Below, piece by piece: positions 27,401-40,144 of a DNA stretch of 64,000 nt. The position numbers and the translations under genes are program-made. The notes beneath the pieces were generated by a model. That model ran no database searches, was not told the origin of the DNA, and saw only the letters and a program-made list of their open reading frames with translations. This DNA is from Lineus longissimus (lineage: Eukaryota; Nemertea; Pilidiophora; Heteronemertea; Lineidae). Location: assembly GCF_910592395.1 (NCBI RefSeq), contig NC_088310.1, positions 18,981,501-19,045,500 of the forward strand, in the 5' to 3' direction. Positions within the stretch are counted from its first letter, which is position 1. Every line of letters begins with the position of its first letter.

Positions 27401-30400
27401 TTACTACGTCCTCTAAAAGGTAGCATCATCATTTCGAAAGAAAGCTAGAATTATTTCCTCATTTATGTTCCTATCGTTTAGCAAGGTGTTTGCAGGGAAG
27501 TTATTAGCAAGTTTTATTAGGGACTACAGGAGGACTCGGAAATATTTTGTTTGGGGAAAATATTTCAATGGAACATTGACTGTACAGTAATCAGGACCAG
27601 TAATAAGGATGGAAGACTTGGATCACTGAAGGTCAAGCCTGAAGATCAGGCATGGAGTGGTCTTCCATTTTTCCAAATAATTTCGGACATTTTTTTTACC
27701 GTAATGTCATTAATGTCATTATGCTTTGGCAAAGTTATGTTTTGGACACTTTTTCCTCACGATATCTTACCATATAGGGTAATACTGTGGTGCACTGACC
27801 AAGTGTCATTATTTCAGCACAGTTTTTCCAACTCTAAATGAGATGGATCAGATTTTTTAGCCGTTTTGGTTATTCTCGATAAGGGAAGGCTTTGGCCTAA
27901 GATAACCTGACATTAACAATTCAAGCTACGGCCTTGACTCGAGCAGAAAATAAACATATGCAGCACGACTGATCGCTAAATATTAGCTCTATATATTTTA
28001 AAGGCAAATACCATCAATGAAAAACATTCGAGGGGTTAAATGAATGACAGCATCCAATATTGTGTCAATGGTAGCATTTATGGACAAAGAACACAGGATA
28101 AAACATGATAACTCATAAACTATCGGTTGCGATAGATCCCTTGGGCGTCATAGCCTGAAAGTATTTTCAGACGATCTAAAATTGAGATGAAAGTCATTGA
28201 CAAGATGTTTTAAACATTCAATTAATTTCTATCCATTTGAGTGTAATTAAGATGAGATTAATGGGGAACTAATGTCTGACAAGGAGCTAGTGGAATATAT
28301 GTTATGACTTGGTTATTATCCTGGTACTTAGAGGTGGAGTCCAAGGTGATGGATACAGGGTGCTCAAGTGACCTTTATACAGCTAACTATTATGTAATGG
28401 AGGCAATTTCAAGACCGATGCGTTGGTACTACTTTTATACAGCTAAAACTTAACATGAACCACAGAGAAGCTGTCTTTGCAACGTTATAAATGAACAAGA
28501 ACCTATTGAAATGCGCTAACCATGGCTCCGGGGCAAATGTCAAGTGCGGAGTGTCAAGGTTTTTCTCATTATCGAACTGGCAAGAGGACTGGAACTTAAG
28601 TCAAAACGTTGAAACGGTTTTACCAACATAAATGTACCAGAGACCTTTACATTTTTCCTTTAAACTCTGAGGTCAATGGGCTTCTTTAGGTCACCATGCA
28701 TGGATACCAAGTTGGTGAGAAGCTGGCAAGTACAAAGTGACACCTTTACTACACAAAAATTAAGGTAATGAAAAGTTGTGACGGATGTCGTGTACAGTCA
28801 CATTAGGAGTGAACAATATTGAAACTGGATGAACATATCAGTGGAATAAAAGAAATTATTCCCATTCTACCATTAATAGTCATACTATTCCATAAATTGC
28901 ATTTCCAAATTGATAACAGCACCATTTACAATATGCCGCTGACCATCTTGCCGGTTTTATTTTCCATTAGGGAGGCTAGACAACATTGGCAATGGAAAAA
29001 ACACTATACTAAACGGTGAAAAAAGAAACAATGTTACCTCAAATGAACTCTTGAGAAAAGGAATCAACTTGGTTGATCCATTTATATCACTGTATTAGAT
29101 CAAATGGGACAATGGGTTCTCTGGAGCTAAGTTTCTGAGGGAGACAAAATCTCATGAAATAAATCATCGTTTGATTTGGCTAAATTAGTCTCCAAGTAGG
29201 ACCTCTAATGTTGAGAAATATCTAAGGTAACAAAGTCATCATTTGGGCAATGTCCACTGCAGAGTAGCCATTCATGAATTGCCGGTGCATGATTGACAAC
29301 ACAATTTGTCAAGGCCTATGCTTTTGAGGAGTAAAAAGTTATGCTGCCTTCTTCCAATGCTTACACAAAAGTAGAAGACACTGCCGAAGATGTTGCCACA
29401 TTAATTTTTTTGACTCAACAATTCATGCAGCAATTCACAGCCACCTAAATTCAGAAACGACAAACATGCAGAGACGATTGGTTCACTGGTCAGTGGTAGG
29501 CATCCTGACCCAACTGCCCGAGGGTTAACTACGAGCTGGCTCAAGCAAAGGATACTCGCTCAAATCATACTCCACTGATATTAATGGTGCGATCCTTGTG
29601 GGACCAGCAAGAATCCCGTATATCGCCTTGGTATTAGTTGGCTAAGCCTGATGATTTCCGAACAAGGATTCGACTAACTAAGTTTGATAAGACAGGTCAA
29701 CAGAGATTGTGTTGGGACATTGTGCATCATTTTCAATTCTTGGTGATTGGGATATGGTCATGAATTGAGAAGGCTATTGCAAGATATTATTTAGTTGGGC
29801 TCATACTTCAGGGTTTCAGCAGTTTTTCCACCAGTGCTGGAACCAGCAACTGCTCCTTATGCAGAAATAGCATAGTCTGGTGCAACATAACATATTAACC
29901 AGTACAACATTTTGAAAACTGCCAATCTAGTACTACTTATATCTTGAGAATTCTAAAGTTGCTGAACAATGTCTGGTCAACATGGTCAAGGAATTTCAAA
30001 AGACTTCAACCCAACCGATTCCTATCCCAATTTTTTTCAATGAAGTTCTTCTTCTAGACAATGGCTTGTTAAGGTTATTAGCTTTTTCCACGGAAGTCTA
30101 TCTATCAACTGTGAGAAGAGAGCTACACTGGACTATCTTGGCTTCCTTCGTTGATACCTTAAGACAAGAATCAATTACTCCGATAATGACCTTTTGGAGT
30201 GGACAACAGATTTCACAGCTGTTGAAGTAATGGGAAAGACTTTGCTCAGGACATTGACAAGGCTTAAAGCGAGACTTTCGACAGAAGTCAGGTGGTTTAT
30301 ATTGAAATTTAAAATTCAAATTTAAGCAACTCTCTGATTGGTCGCAATTACTTCTGCGCTGGCACTCCACCAAATGAGGGCGAATGTCTCAGGGGTTTGT

Positions 30401-33166
30401 GTGCAGGGCCAGAGAAGCAAAGATTGACTCCCGATTTCCTCAGAATGCCCTACCACCAGCAAGGAAGGCATAAGTAGTAAAAAAAACAAATTCTCACGTT
30501 TAAAATGTATACATCTTATATGGAATGAGTTTATAGTACAGCATACCGTAAGCAAAATTTCCCAGGTTTACCGTCCTTTATGATAGTGTACACAGTTCCT
30601 GTCCTTGGTCCTAACTAAGTGGCTGTAACATGTGTAACTCCATTAACTGGAGGAGAAAGGTCCACATACGAGTCGATGTTCAAGTGAGAGGGAGAAAGAT
30701 TGTATGAAGTTAGACACAACAGTGAGACAAGAACACACTGTACACGTCTTTGGCTTGAAAACACTACAAAGGATACAGACCATCTTAGTTTGTTTGAGGG
30801 TCAAGTCCATTTCTACTTTATTGAATACGATAACTTGTAAATTTATACATACATAACAACAAAATGTGCGAACAGCTTGAGTCAACTTGAGTGAAATGGT
30901 CAACAGTATCGAATCATCATCAATTTCATCTCCGAGTTGACCAAGCCACCTGTATTTTTTCTCTACTGTTAGTGCATATAATGCCTTACTTTTCCAGGCA
31001 TGGTTAAGATGATATTGACAATGAATATGAATTATTGTTATCTATTTGTTCCATTTGACGGAACTCATCTTCAACTGGACCCTGGCTGTTATTGGCACCG
31101 GTCAAGCGGTGCTGATATAATAGCCACATTGGATGGAATCTTGGCAATTAATTCAATAGACTACAAGATGCAATACCGAAGAACATCAAGATGAACTGAT
31201 TATCATACATATAGCACGTATTGTGGACATCAGCTGATCTATTTATGGAATTGGCTATATACAACTCCCTCTGGCAAGGTTTCAAACCAGTGGCAGAATA
31301 AGAAGGTGGTGCATGAGGCACCCATCTTTTTTCATCGGCGAGCACCAACTTTTCACAGGCAGCAAATAACTGCTTCACATTTAAGCCCCAAGATGCCTGG
31401 AAAATGCATATTTGGCACTTAAATTTACAACGACCCTCCCTCATTTAAAAATCGCCCCTCGGTGCTTTCTGTTAGGTCTCGCGACCTCCTTTCCCAAATA
31501 ACTGGATCCAGCCTCCACACAAGGTAAAGAACCTATCTCCGCTTTTCATTCCAATGACCAATCTGAATCTACAACATAGGCAAATCTCAAACGTAAGATC
31601 ACTGGGCAAGACAAGGCACTAACTAGATATCACAGCAATACAAACATACTAACCCCGATACAAAAGTTTAGAAATAAAACAACCAAGATGAGGACTTAAT
31701 CGACTTACCTTTCTATTAAAGTGAAACTTTCCCCTTTGCCTTTTTTAACAACTATGATCATGAGACGGAACTTCCGCCAAGCAGTTTGAAAAAGCCTTTA
31801 TTAGAAATACTGGTGCTAAGTCCCTCTATTAAACCTGATAGCCAAATAGAGAAATAGACATTCGAGACGATCATCTCGTAGCGTAGATTTAGTACCATCT
31901 ACAAGACATTGATGAAATGTCCACCAGTGATACCATCGCCTGGCTAAAGAGCAAGGGGGCAATTGGAGGTCTAATGCAACTGACCTAATGATCACATTAC
32001 AACGAATTGATTCTATACATTGATACGATAAACGTGAAGTGCAGCAGGCCGATCCAATTGAGGCAAATACGATTCCTAGACGGACCACTTACTCGAGAAA
32101 ACTAGATAAACGTGGACAACTACAACATGGGCATCAGATGTCCGATTCAAAATTTTCAAAGGGATTGAGGAATGGTTTGACGATGAGACGACGATTACAT
32201 TGGATGATTCAGATGACATTGCTCGTAATCTTTGATGCGATATGCCCAAGTAAGCAGACCTGGCCAATTCCGCTCCTCGACAAGATGACCCCGACAATCT
32301 GATCAATTTGTGCCATTAATGCGTCTCTCTTGAGATTCAGTGGCTCCGAGTGAAATTCTCTTAGCCTGTCATACAAAAGATGGCATTCCAATCAAATCAT
32401 ATCAATCAGCTCATCTCCATATTTTCAAATTAACTGTTTCAGATGGGAAGGTTGACACGATCGATAAGAGGAAAGGGGTATAGTGTAGAAACCTGCAGGG
32501 GTGAGGACCTAGGTCAAGAGGACTGGATTAGTGCAAACGTTTGACCTTGGTGGGGGCTGGGCAAATTTTTTGACGGCAAAGAACTGAATGGTAGAGAGGT
32601 TTAGCAGTCACATTAAAGATTGTAAACCCCTTTATTTTTGTGAGCCGAGTATAACAGGGGTCAAAACGAATCCATCCATTCATGGAATCCAATGGTGAAG
32701 TGAATTTTGAAATCTATCTGAAAAGGTAATTTTGGCTAAAAGATAGGGCCACAAAATAACAGGGCCTTCAGTATAAGGATTCTGCAGGATCATCGGACAC
32801 ACTGAAGACAAGAATGCAGTTTGATCGCATTCCTTCTTCGGTCCTCATCCTCCAGTGCCCTCTGCAGCCCCCACACATGTCAACCCAAGAACCAGAGGTC
32901 ACAACACCCATTAGCAATAAAAGAGATTGCTGGGACACAATGAAATAATCAGGTTTGAGAGTCTCTGACTGAAAGGACTGGTGTTTGTTTTATAAAATGT
33001 ATTAGCTTACTTCTGGTGAAAGCAATAATTAGGTTTTCTGCGAGAGTTCAAACTTTCTTCTTCTCCGTTATATGCCGTTCTTGTCTACGAGCATGACTCT
33101 ATTGGCGACACTTTTCTTATTATGTGGCTACTTAATTTTCGACTGATAACAATCCATTTCTCAGTG
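24451..33166. other. No gene recognised
   Basis: Open frames are all about 100 codons or less and unremarkable. A run of nine or more G occurs near 25,710. No transposon protein motif was seen in the translations. Confidence 0.6.
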
Positions 33167-34272
33167 ATGCTTTTTTGCACAGAGGGACCAGGTAGTTTGG
33201 TATGTTGATACTTTTTATACAGAGGGACTAGGTGTTTTGGGGTGTCCATGTCTTTCAGCACAGGGGTAATGGGTGATTTGGTATGTTGATGCTTTTTTGC
33301 AGAGGGACAAGGTGTTTTGGGGTGTCCATGCCTTTCAGCACAGGGGTAATGGGTAATTTGGTATGTTGATGCTTTTTTGCAGAGGGACAAGGTGTTTTGG
33401 GGTGTCCATGCCTTTCAGCACAGGGGTAATGGGTGATTTGGTATGTTGATGCTTTTTTGCACAGAGGGGCGAGGTGTTTTGGTATGTTGATGCATTTTTG
33501 TACAGAGGGACGAGGGGGTTTGGTATGTTGATGCATTTTTGTACAGAGGGACTAGTCAGGTGATTTGGTATGTTTATGCATTTTTGTACAGAGGGATGAG
33601 GTGATTTGGTATGTTGATGCTTTTTTGTACAGAGGGACGAGGGGGTTTGGAATGTTGATGCATTTTTGTACAGAGGGATGAGGGGGTTTGGTATGTTGAT
33701 GCATTTTTGTACAGAGGGACTAGTCAGGTGATTTGGTATGTTGATGCATTTTTGTACAGAGGGATGAGGTGATTTGGTATGTTGATGCTTTTTTGTACAG
33801 AGGGACGAGGGGGTTTGGAATGTTGATGCATTTTTGTACAGAGGTACGAGGTGATTTGGTATGTTGATGGTTGATGGATTTTGTACAGAGGGACTAGGTG
33901 ATTTGGTATGTTGATGCATTTTTGTACAGAGGGACGAGGTGATTTGGTATGCTGATGCATTTTGTACAGAGGGACGAGGTGATTTGGTATGCTGATGCAT
34001 TTTGTACAGAGGGACTAGGTGATTTAGTATGTTGATTGTACAGCAAGACTACGTGATTGCATATGTTGATGCATTTTTGTACAGAGGGACTGGGTAATTT
34101 GGTATGTTGAAGCATTTTGTACAGAGGGACTATAGGTAGTTTGGTATGTTGACGCTTTTTTGCAAAGAAGAACTAGGTGATTTGGTATGCTGATGCATTT
34201 TTTGTACAGAGGGACTAGGTGATTTGGTATGTTGATGCATTTTTTGTACAGAGGGACTAGGTGATTTGATAT
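33167..34272. repeat. Minisatellite, ~41-bp unit, about 27 copies
   Basis: The unit runs roughly GTACAGAGGGACTAGGTGAT plus TTGGTATGTTGATGCATTTT, with units of 39-46 bp. Higher-order structure is visible: an 80-bp dimer with a CAGCACAGGGGTAAT variant repeats at 33,229-33,468, and a ~168-bp block at about 33,546-33,713 repeats directly after. Long open frames on the minus strand (up to 221 codons) are by-products of stop-free units. Confidence 0.92.
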
Positions 34273-36218
34273 TTTGGCCATAGGAGCTAACATCATTTTT
34301 GTAAAGAGAGGAAAATAAAACATCCCTTGTTGTAACTCCTTATCAAAGACGCCCCTTGTTCTCCTTTTCAAGAGTTCAACACTTGATATTGTTTGCCAGC
34401 TAGCTTCCAACCTATGTGTAAGGGTAAGTGCTACTAGGAGGATAACCCAAAAGCAAGCCTCAATTCTTGAACAATCGTAGCCTGGGAACGGAACACAGCA
34501 AGTAATGATGGCTGCTTCTAAAAGCTGACATAAGAGTAACAACTATTTACACAGCAACACAGAGTAATATTGGGAAAAAACACAACAACCCTTAGCTAAA
34601 TGACCAACAATTGGAGTCCAGCTTGAGACACTTGACTCGACAATCTTGCCCCTTCGAGGTGGTATTATGCGCTGTTTAATGGGCAACCCCATCCAGTGAT
34701 CATCACAATACCATATAAATGCAAAAAAGCTAAATAGGAAACAGGGTCGAGACTTATTACTCTGTCGATTACATGGGGCGAGATGTTAAAGGTACAATAC
34801 AGTCATCATTCTGTTTTACTGTAAACCGCCAAATTTATCGTGCCTCTTTATTTTAGCGATTGCGAAACCAATCCATCTTCAAGACCCAATTCGTCATTTT
34901 GACGTATCTTCTGGCTCTGTTAGCTGGCTCAGTTATCTGATACCGCTTACATCATTTACGTTATAAATAGTTGGTGTTGTTGTTCACCTGGGCCTTGAGA
35001 AGGTACAAACCTTGCTGTGCATTCTACAAGAATCTATCAAAGGTCTACCACCTCAGTCACTTACTATTCTCAACGAAGGACAGGGACCTTCAGACTACCA
35101 CTTATCGCCACTTCCTTGAATGACTGATTTCGTACTGCACACTCCCTTTAACATCGCAGTGATACATTGTTGAGTTAGGGCAAGGCTCATCTACATGCAA
35201 ACTACAATTCTTCCTCACAAAGACCAGGAAACCAGGAATAGCCAATGTGTGGATGTCTTGCTGTATATCATAGAGATAAACTCATGGCAGACATTGCCTG
35301 AAGGATGAGCCTCTCTTGGAACTACAGGATGACTCCTCTACTAGTACTAGGAATGATGGGATTTTAGCAATTAACTATTGTGGTTATCCCATGTTGGTCT
35401 TAGCTACTTCCACTCCACGACCAGAGATAACCACGAGTCTGGAAAGTTTGAAGTCACCAACTTTGGAGAGAATCTTAAAGTGCAGCAGGCCAACAGAAAA
35501 AGCATCTGGTTTTCTGGTTTGCTTGCCAATTATTTTTGGCTGAATTGCAATGTGAGTATGTTTGAAGATGATAAGGCAAATGGACTCTCAACAAAAGTTC
35601 ACTAGATTCATTTCATCTGGAGGAAGCCTAACTCAACTCCATAGGCCTACCACTTGTCAAATCCTAATTAGAGGCATGCACAGCAGAACCTTTCCTAGCA
35701 GACAACTCTCAATAGAACAACCTCTGTAGTGAGGAAACTGGTTTTGGTTCAAATCAGTTTAACCTCTGTAATCAGAACACACACTATTTGTTAGTCTCAA
35801 GGCTGTCCTTGATAGAGAGGTTCTTTAGTAATTTGACAATGTAAAAGAGATCTGCATCAACTATCAATACATCATACAACATGCATGCAAGGTTTGATAG
35901 AACATTAATTGCAGATAAAATCAGAAAATGCATCATCTGAGTGACCCATTGAGTGAGAAATAACAGCCAAAATGAGAAATCGGGAAATAGTCGTACATAC
36001 CTGAGACTTATTTTCTGTAACCTCGGCCGAAAATCAATGGGGTATGACTGTGAGTGGTCCACTTGCTCGTCCAACACTGGCCGGGCACATTGGAAGCAAA
36101 TGCTATTTATTTGCCGGGTGGTCATTAGGTTATCAAATCGGTTCGAGTCGCATCAGTGGCAAGAATGTATTTCTCATTCATAGAAAAGATAGAATCTGGC
36201 CCTTTTGGCCAGATAGCC
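34273..36218. other. No gene recognised apart from repeat copy
   Basis: The sequence between the minisatellite and the 117-bp duplication holds the decayed transposon copy at 35,690-35,840. Other open frames lack support. Confidence 0.55.
35690..35840. mobile_element. Decayed DNA-transposon-like repeat, second copy
   Basis: It shares AACCTCTGTAATCAGAACAC-type sequence and a terminal TTGATAGAGAGGTTCT with the copy at 55,858-56,050. It is more degraded than that copy. Edges are uncertain. Confidence 0.3.
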
Positions 36219-36452
36219 GGTGTGGATGTCTGAACGATTCACTATCTTTCGGTCGGGCGTGTGCGGAGCGCTTTGACTGGCCTTGTAAAGTGAATGACCA
36301 GTCCAAAAATTTTAATTCAAGGCAAAATAAAAGTCGGTGTGGATGTCCGAACGATTCACTATCTTTCGGTCGGACGTGTGCGGAGCGCTTTGACTGGTCT
36401 TGTAAAGTGAATGACCAGTCCAAAAAGTTTAATTCGAGGCAAAATGAAAGTA
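36219..36452. repeat. Two-copy 117-bp tandem duplication with open frames
   Basis: Positions 36,219-36,335 and 36,336-36,452 are direct repeats differing at six sites. The period is 39 codons, so the plus-strand frame (36,044-36,475) stays open and repeats a 39-residue peptide with four conserved Cys. A minus-strand frame is also open across it. No homolog is recognised. Confidence 0.85.
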
Positions 36453-39400
36453 ATTTCATAGCGGATTTTAGATAAGTCATGCCATTGAACTAGGAGGTGA
36501 CATAAATCTGAAAGTGAGGGCAATATTTTATTGCTAGTGAGTACAGGGAGGAATGTACAAGCTGGGTTGTCAATTACTGACAGGAAAACACATTTGGTAC
36601 CACTACTTTATACTAGTGATGGAGCATTGTCCTTTAATTTCAAATCAATTTCAACCGACCCGTATTGTGGTCAAGAACTGTCTGTCTCATGACCGATGAT
36701 CCAGTCTCATTTCCGGTTAGATTTCACGATAGCTTTTCGCATGATAGCCCTAATGACATGTCGACCAAGGTTAAAACCCAAAACAGCTCTAGAATAGATT
36801 TTTATAGGCAGCTGATAAATTATATAGGCAAAGTCGGAGAGTAACAATGATTTTTGTGGAAGCAATTTGATTTCGAGGTATCAAGTCTTTTATTATAATC
36901 ATCATCAATTTTAAAAACATTGTGGCCCTGATTCAAGTAAGTATTTTTAGATATTTTTGACTTTCAAATTTCAAATTATTAACCTCTTATTCATACATTT
37001 CATTTCCTGTGCAAATCACTAAAAATCAGAATGCCACTTTTTGGTGAAATGTTCCATAGCAAATACAACGCCACAAAAAAGATTAAATATTTCATCCAAT
37101 TCTCTGCAAAAAAAACTGACCAAGGGCTTAATGAAATACCCACAAATGGCATGTTCCTGTTTCAGGATAAGTGATAGAAGTTGGTCATTGATTATGCTAA
37201 TAAGTCCGTCCATCATTTAGAAGAACAATAGCGTACAATAATGCCAGTCATTAGGAAGCATTGAATTATTGTCCACACCTTAAACTGACCAGGTGAAAGT
37301 GAGTCAGTGCAATGACACGAGATGGTCATAAATGTTATTATGAAGCTCAACTGAGGAACACGGGTAGCCACTTGGCATGCAAACAGGACCATCAACTTGC
37401 TAATGGTCGAGAAAGATTATAATCTTGGGAACATTCAAATCTGATAAATTTCAAATCAATCAAACACAACTAAGTTTTGCTTATCTTGTTGTCATTCTTT
37501 GAAAGAAAATCATTTTTTTATTCCGTCTGCATATCAGAGAAGGAATTATCCTACATCCTAATTATCAGGACCATTGCGAGTTGTTTTACACTTTCAAACA
37601 TTGCATGAAAAAACACTGAATTCAGTATCGAATTAGAAGAAAAAAATATTTTACCCTAATCAATAGAATACATGTATTATTGAGATACTTAGGTCAAAAT
37701 TTTGTATGACTTGTCAAATTCTGACTTTCAGTTATAGTTCTGACCCTGTTTAGACTTCGATGGAAGAATTTCATGCCATAGTTTGGACACTGCAACGACA
37801 CACAGTATCAATGGAATGGTCAGCCAGAGCTAGACCACCAATGGACAACGCGCAGAATCTCTGATTGCAAGTGACAGGACCAGAAACATGACAAGAATAT
37901 TCTGGTCACCCTCCATACACAACTGCAAGGATGTTAGTTTTATATTCAGAACAACTGAGGAGGTTCTGGCAATACTAATCATCCTGCGACAAATTTAGTC
38001 AAATGTAGTAAAAAACCCTTTTGTGCTTCTTCTGCATTGGCTCTAGCATGTATTCAATAACATGCCACTACAGTTGGTCACCAAATTTGGGCCTCTGGCA
38101 CAGCTTTTGGTAAAGCAGCTTTTCACAGTAAGCTCTCCGTGCCACACACCATTTTCAGGGCCAAAAAAGATTCAAGAGGCAAAGCAGCTCTCTTTCAGTA
38201 TTGCAGCCTAATAGAATTACTCACTCTTCTCTAAAATAAGATCAGTGGCAAATATTCGTTTCTTGCCTCCAGGTCTTATAGATTGTCATTCTCTGTGAAT
38301 ACTCTAGTCTCAACGATCTAAGACTGTCTGTGAATATTCAAGAAATGAAAGATATAAATGCACATTGTCGTTCACTGCCATTAAAAATGCACACCAAATT
38401 GGACACCAAACTGGCCAATGATCTTTACATCATGTTCCAGCTTGACCTTTGTGTCAATTTCCTAATTATTTTTAACTGGTCTTAGGTTGATGAAACTAGA
38501 GTAAACTGCTCTGAGCGGAGTAGTACCACCTTCACGTCAGTTACAAATGAAACAATCGGGCTATAGTAGCTGTGACCAGTGTAGTACATTCTATATCCAA
38601 GTTTATGTCTTAAACTAACCTGACCTTATAAAAGTGAAATTAGAGTACGATTTCAAATTATAGTCATAACTTATTGATTTGAGATGTCAATCACACCAAC
38701 GAAAGTGCGAAATACTGACAATATTTATTTCACATTAGTTCTCAACTTGATTCAAGTTTAATGATGTGAATTGAAAGGAAGCCAGGGGGTTTAACGACAC
38801 CCGCTGATGTCTCCTCTGTTGCCTCAAAATGACAATTAAACACTACAGAATTAAGTGTTCCCGTTAAAGTAAGGATTTATGAGAACCATTAGGGAGGAGC
38901 AAGGGAAAAGGAGACCTGAGATGGGTTCTGACAATGGCGACGGCAAGATGGGACATGTGGCTGGTCAGGAATACTGATGGCTTTGTGTGTATCTTTAGAA
39001 AATTGGACCTAAAATATGATCGTCTGGTTTGTTCTTTTATCATTTGGTGTTTTAGAGTCATACGAAATATTTAGGTCATTAATGTCAACTAAGTCATGAT
39101 CAAGAGGGAAAATTAAAGCAGTTTGAGTTGCTGTGTATTAATTGGCCTTAGAATTGGGGCGTACATGTTTTACAACATTTTATCAGAAATATACAAACTC
39201 TAAAGGCCTAAGGCTGTTGTGTTAGTTAAAAATTTGAAATTACATGTAGGTGCTTGCATGATAACTGCAATGTGGATGATAACTGCATCGAGTATAACTG
39301 CATTTCTTTATAACTACAAACGGCGTGCCCCTTTGTTAAATGAAATCATTTTAAACAGCATACAGAACTTCATACATCATTAGTTAGCTATCTTCTATAT

Positions 39401-39518
39401 TTTCTGACATGTCTAAGAGTCTTTTTTAAGGTATTTGTACTACCTTAGAAATATTCACCTTTAGCTTAAAGACAGTAATGTACACTTTTTGCAGCGATTA
39501 AAACTACAAATTGGTGTA
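36453..39518. other. No gene or repeat recognised
   Basis: A+T-rich sequence with short open frames only. I see nothing that would support a gene here. Confidence 0.55.
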
Positions 39519-39593
39519 AATATATTCACTTACCTTCAATATATGCACTTACCTTCAATATATTCACTTACCTTCAATATATTCACTTACCTC
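39519..39593. repeat. 19-bp tandem repeat, 3.9 copies
   Basis: AATATATTCACTTACCTTC repeats four times almost exactly (one T to G change in the second copy). It creates the run of similar residues in the overlapping short open frame, so that frame is not evidence for a gene. Confidence 0.9.
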
Positions 39594-39968
39594 ATTCATG
39601 ATTCAACAGCTCAGTCAGGGCCAGAACATCACTTGTCTTTCCAAATCTGCATTGAAGAACATGTTTTTCTGAGACGTCTAGGGGACAACCATCCCGGGCC
39701 ACCCACTAACTACAGCCCTGAAATTAAACAGTAGGCTGCATAATATCTGGAAATAAAATAAAAATTGTGAGTATGTAGGCCTAATACTGGTATGGGGACA
39801 AAGATACTGGTGTCCCGAAAAAATGAGATGAGAATAAGGGGGACTAGGCCTATAGGCATTTGACCATCTTTAAGTAGGGCCCTTGGTCATGTCAGACTCG
39901 GCACAAAATATATTCCTTGTACAAGCGACAATCATTTCGACGTACTGTGAGATATGAGAAACCCCTAT

Positions 39969-40141
39969 GGCCGAAGTTACATAGACCTCATTCGTTCATT
40001 TCCCAGGACTCATTTTCCCCTTTTGCTTTCGTGCCCCTGTAAAAAGCACGGCCTTGTGGCGTGCATTCACCGAGGAATGAAAGAAAAACCCGGAAAGTGA
40101 CTCGTGGTAAATGAACGAATGAGGTCTATGTAACTTCGGCC
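39969..40141. mobile_element. PIF/Harbinger-like MITE (173 bp), related copy
   Basis: It has 33-bp perfect terminal inverted repeats beginning GGCCGAAGTTACATAGACCT, with weaker complementarity further in. TAT flanks both ends (39,966-39,968 and 40,142-40,144). It shares GTTACATAGA and the general layout with the element at 54,062. Confidence 0.8.
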
Positions 40142-40144
40142 TAT

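Noticed and set aside
33167-34272. Regularly spaced repeats that could suggest a CRISPR array
   Set aside because: The units are contiguous without unique spacers and the DNA is from an animal nuclear genome.
33085-34542. Minus-strand open frames of 70-221 codons with repeating HQHTKSP-like peptides
   Set aside because: They are translations of the ~41-bp minisatellite, open in several frames with irregular unit lengths; nothing supports a protein.
39489-39734. Plus-strand open frame of 81 codons
   Set aside because: Its first half is the translation of the 19-bp tandem repeat, and the rest has no recognised motif.
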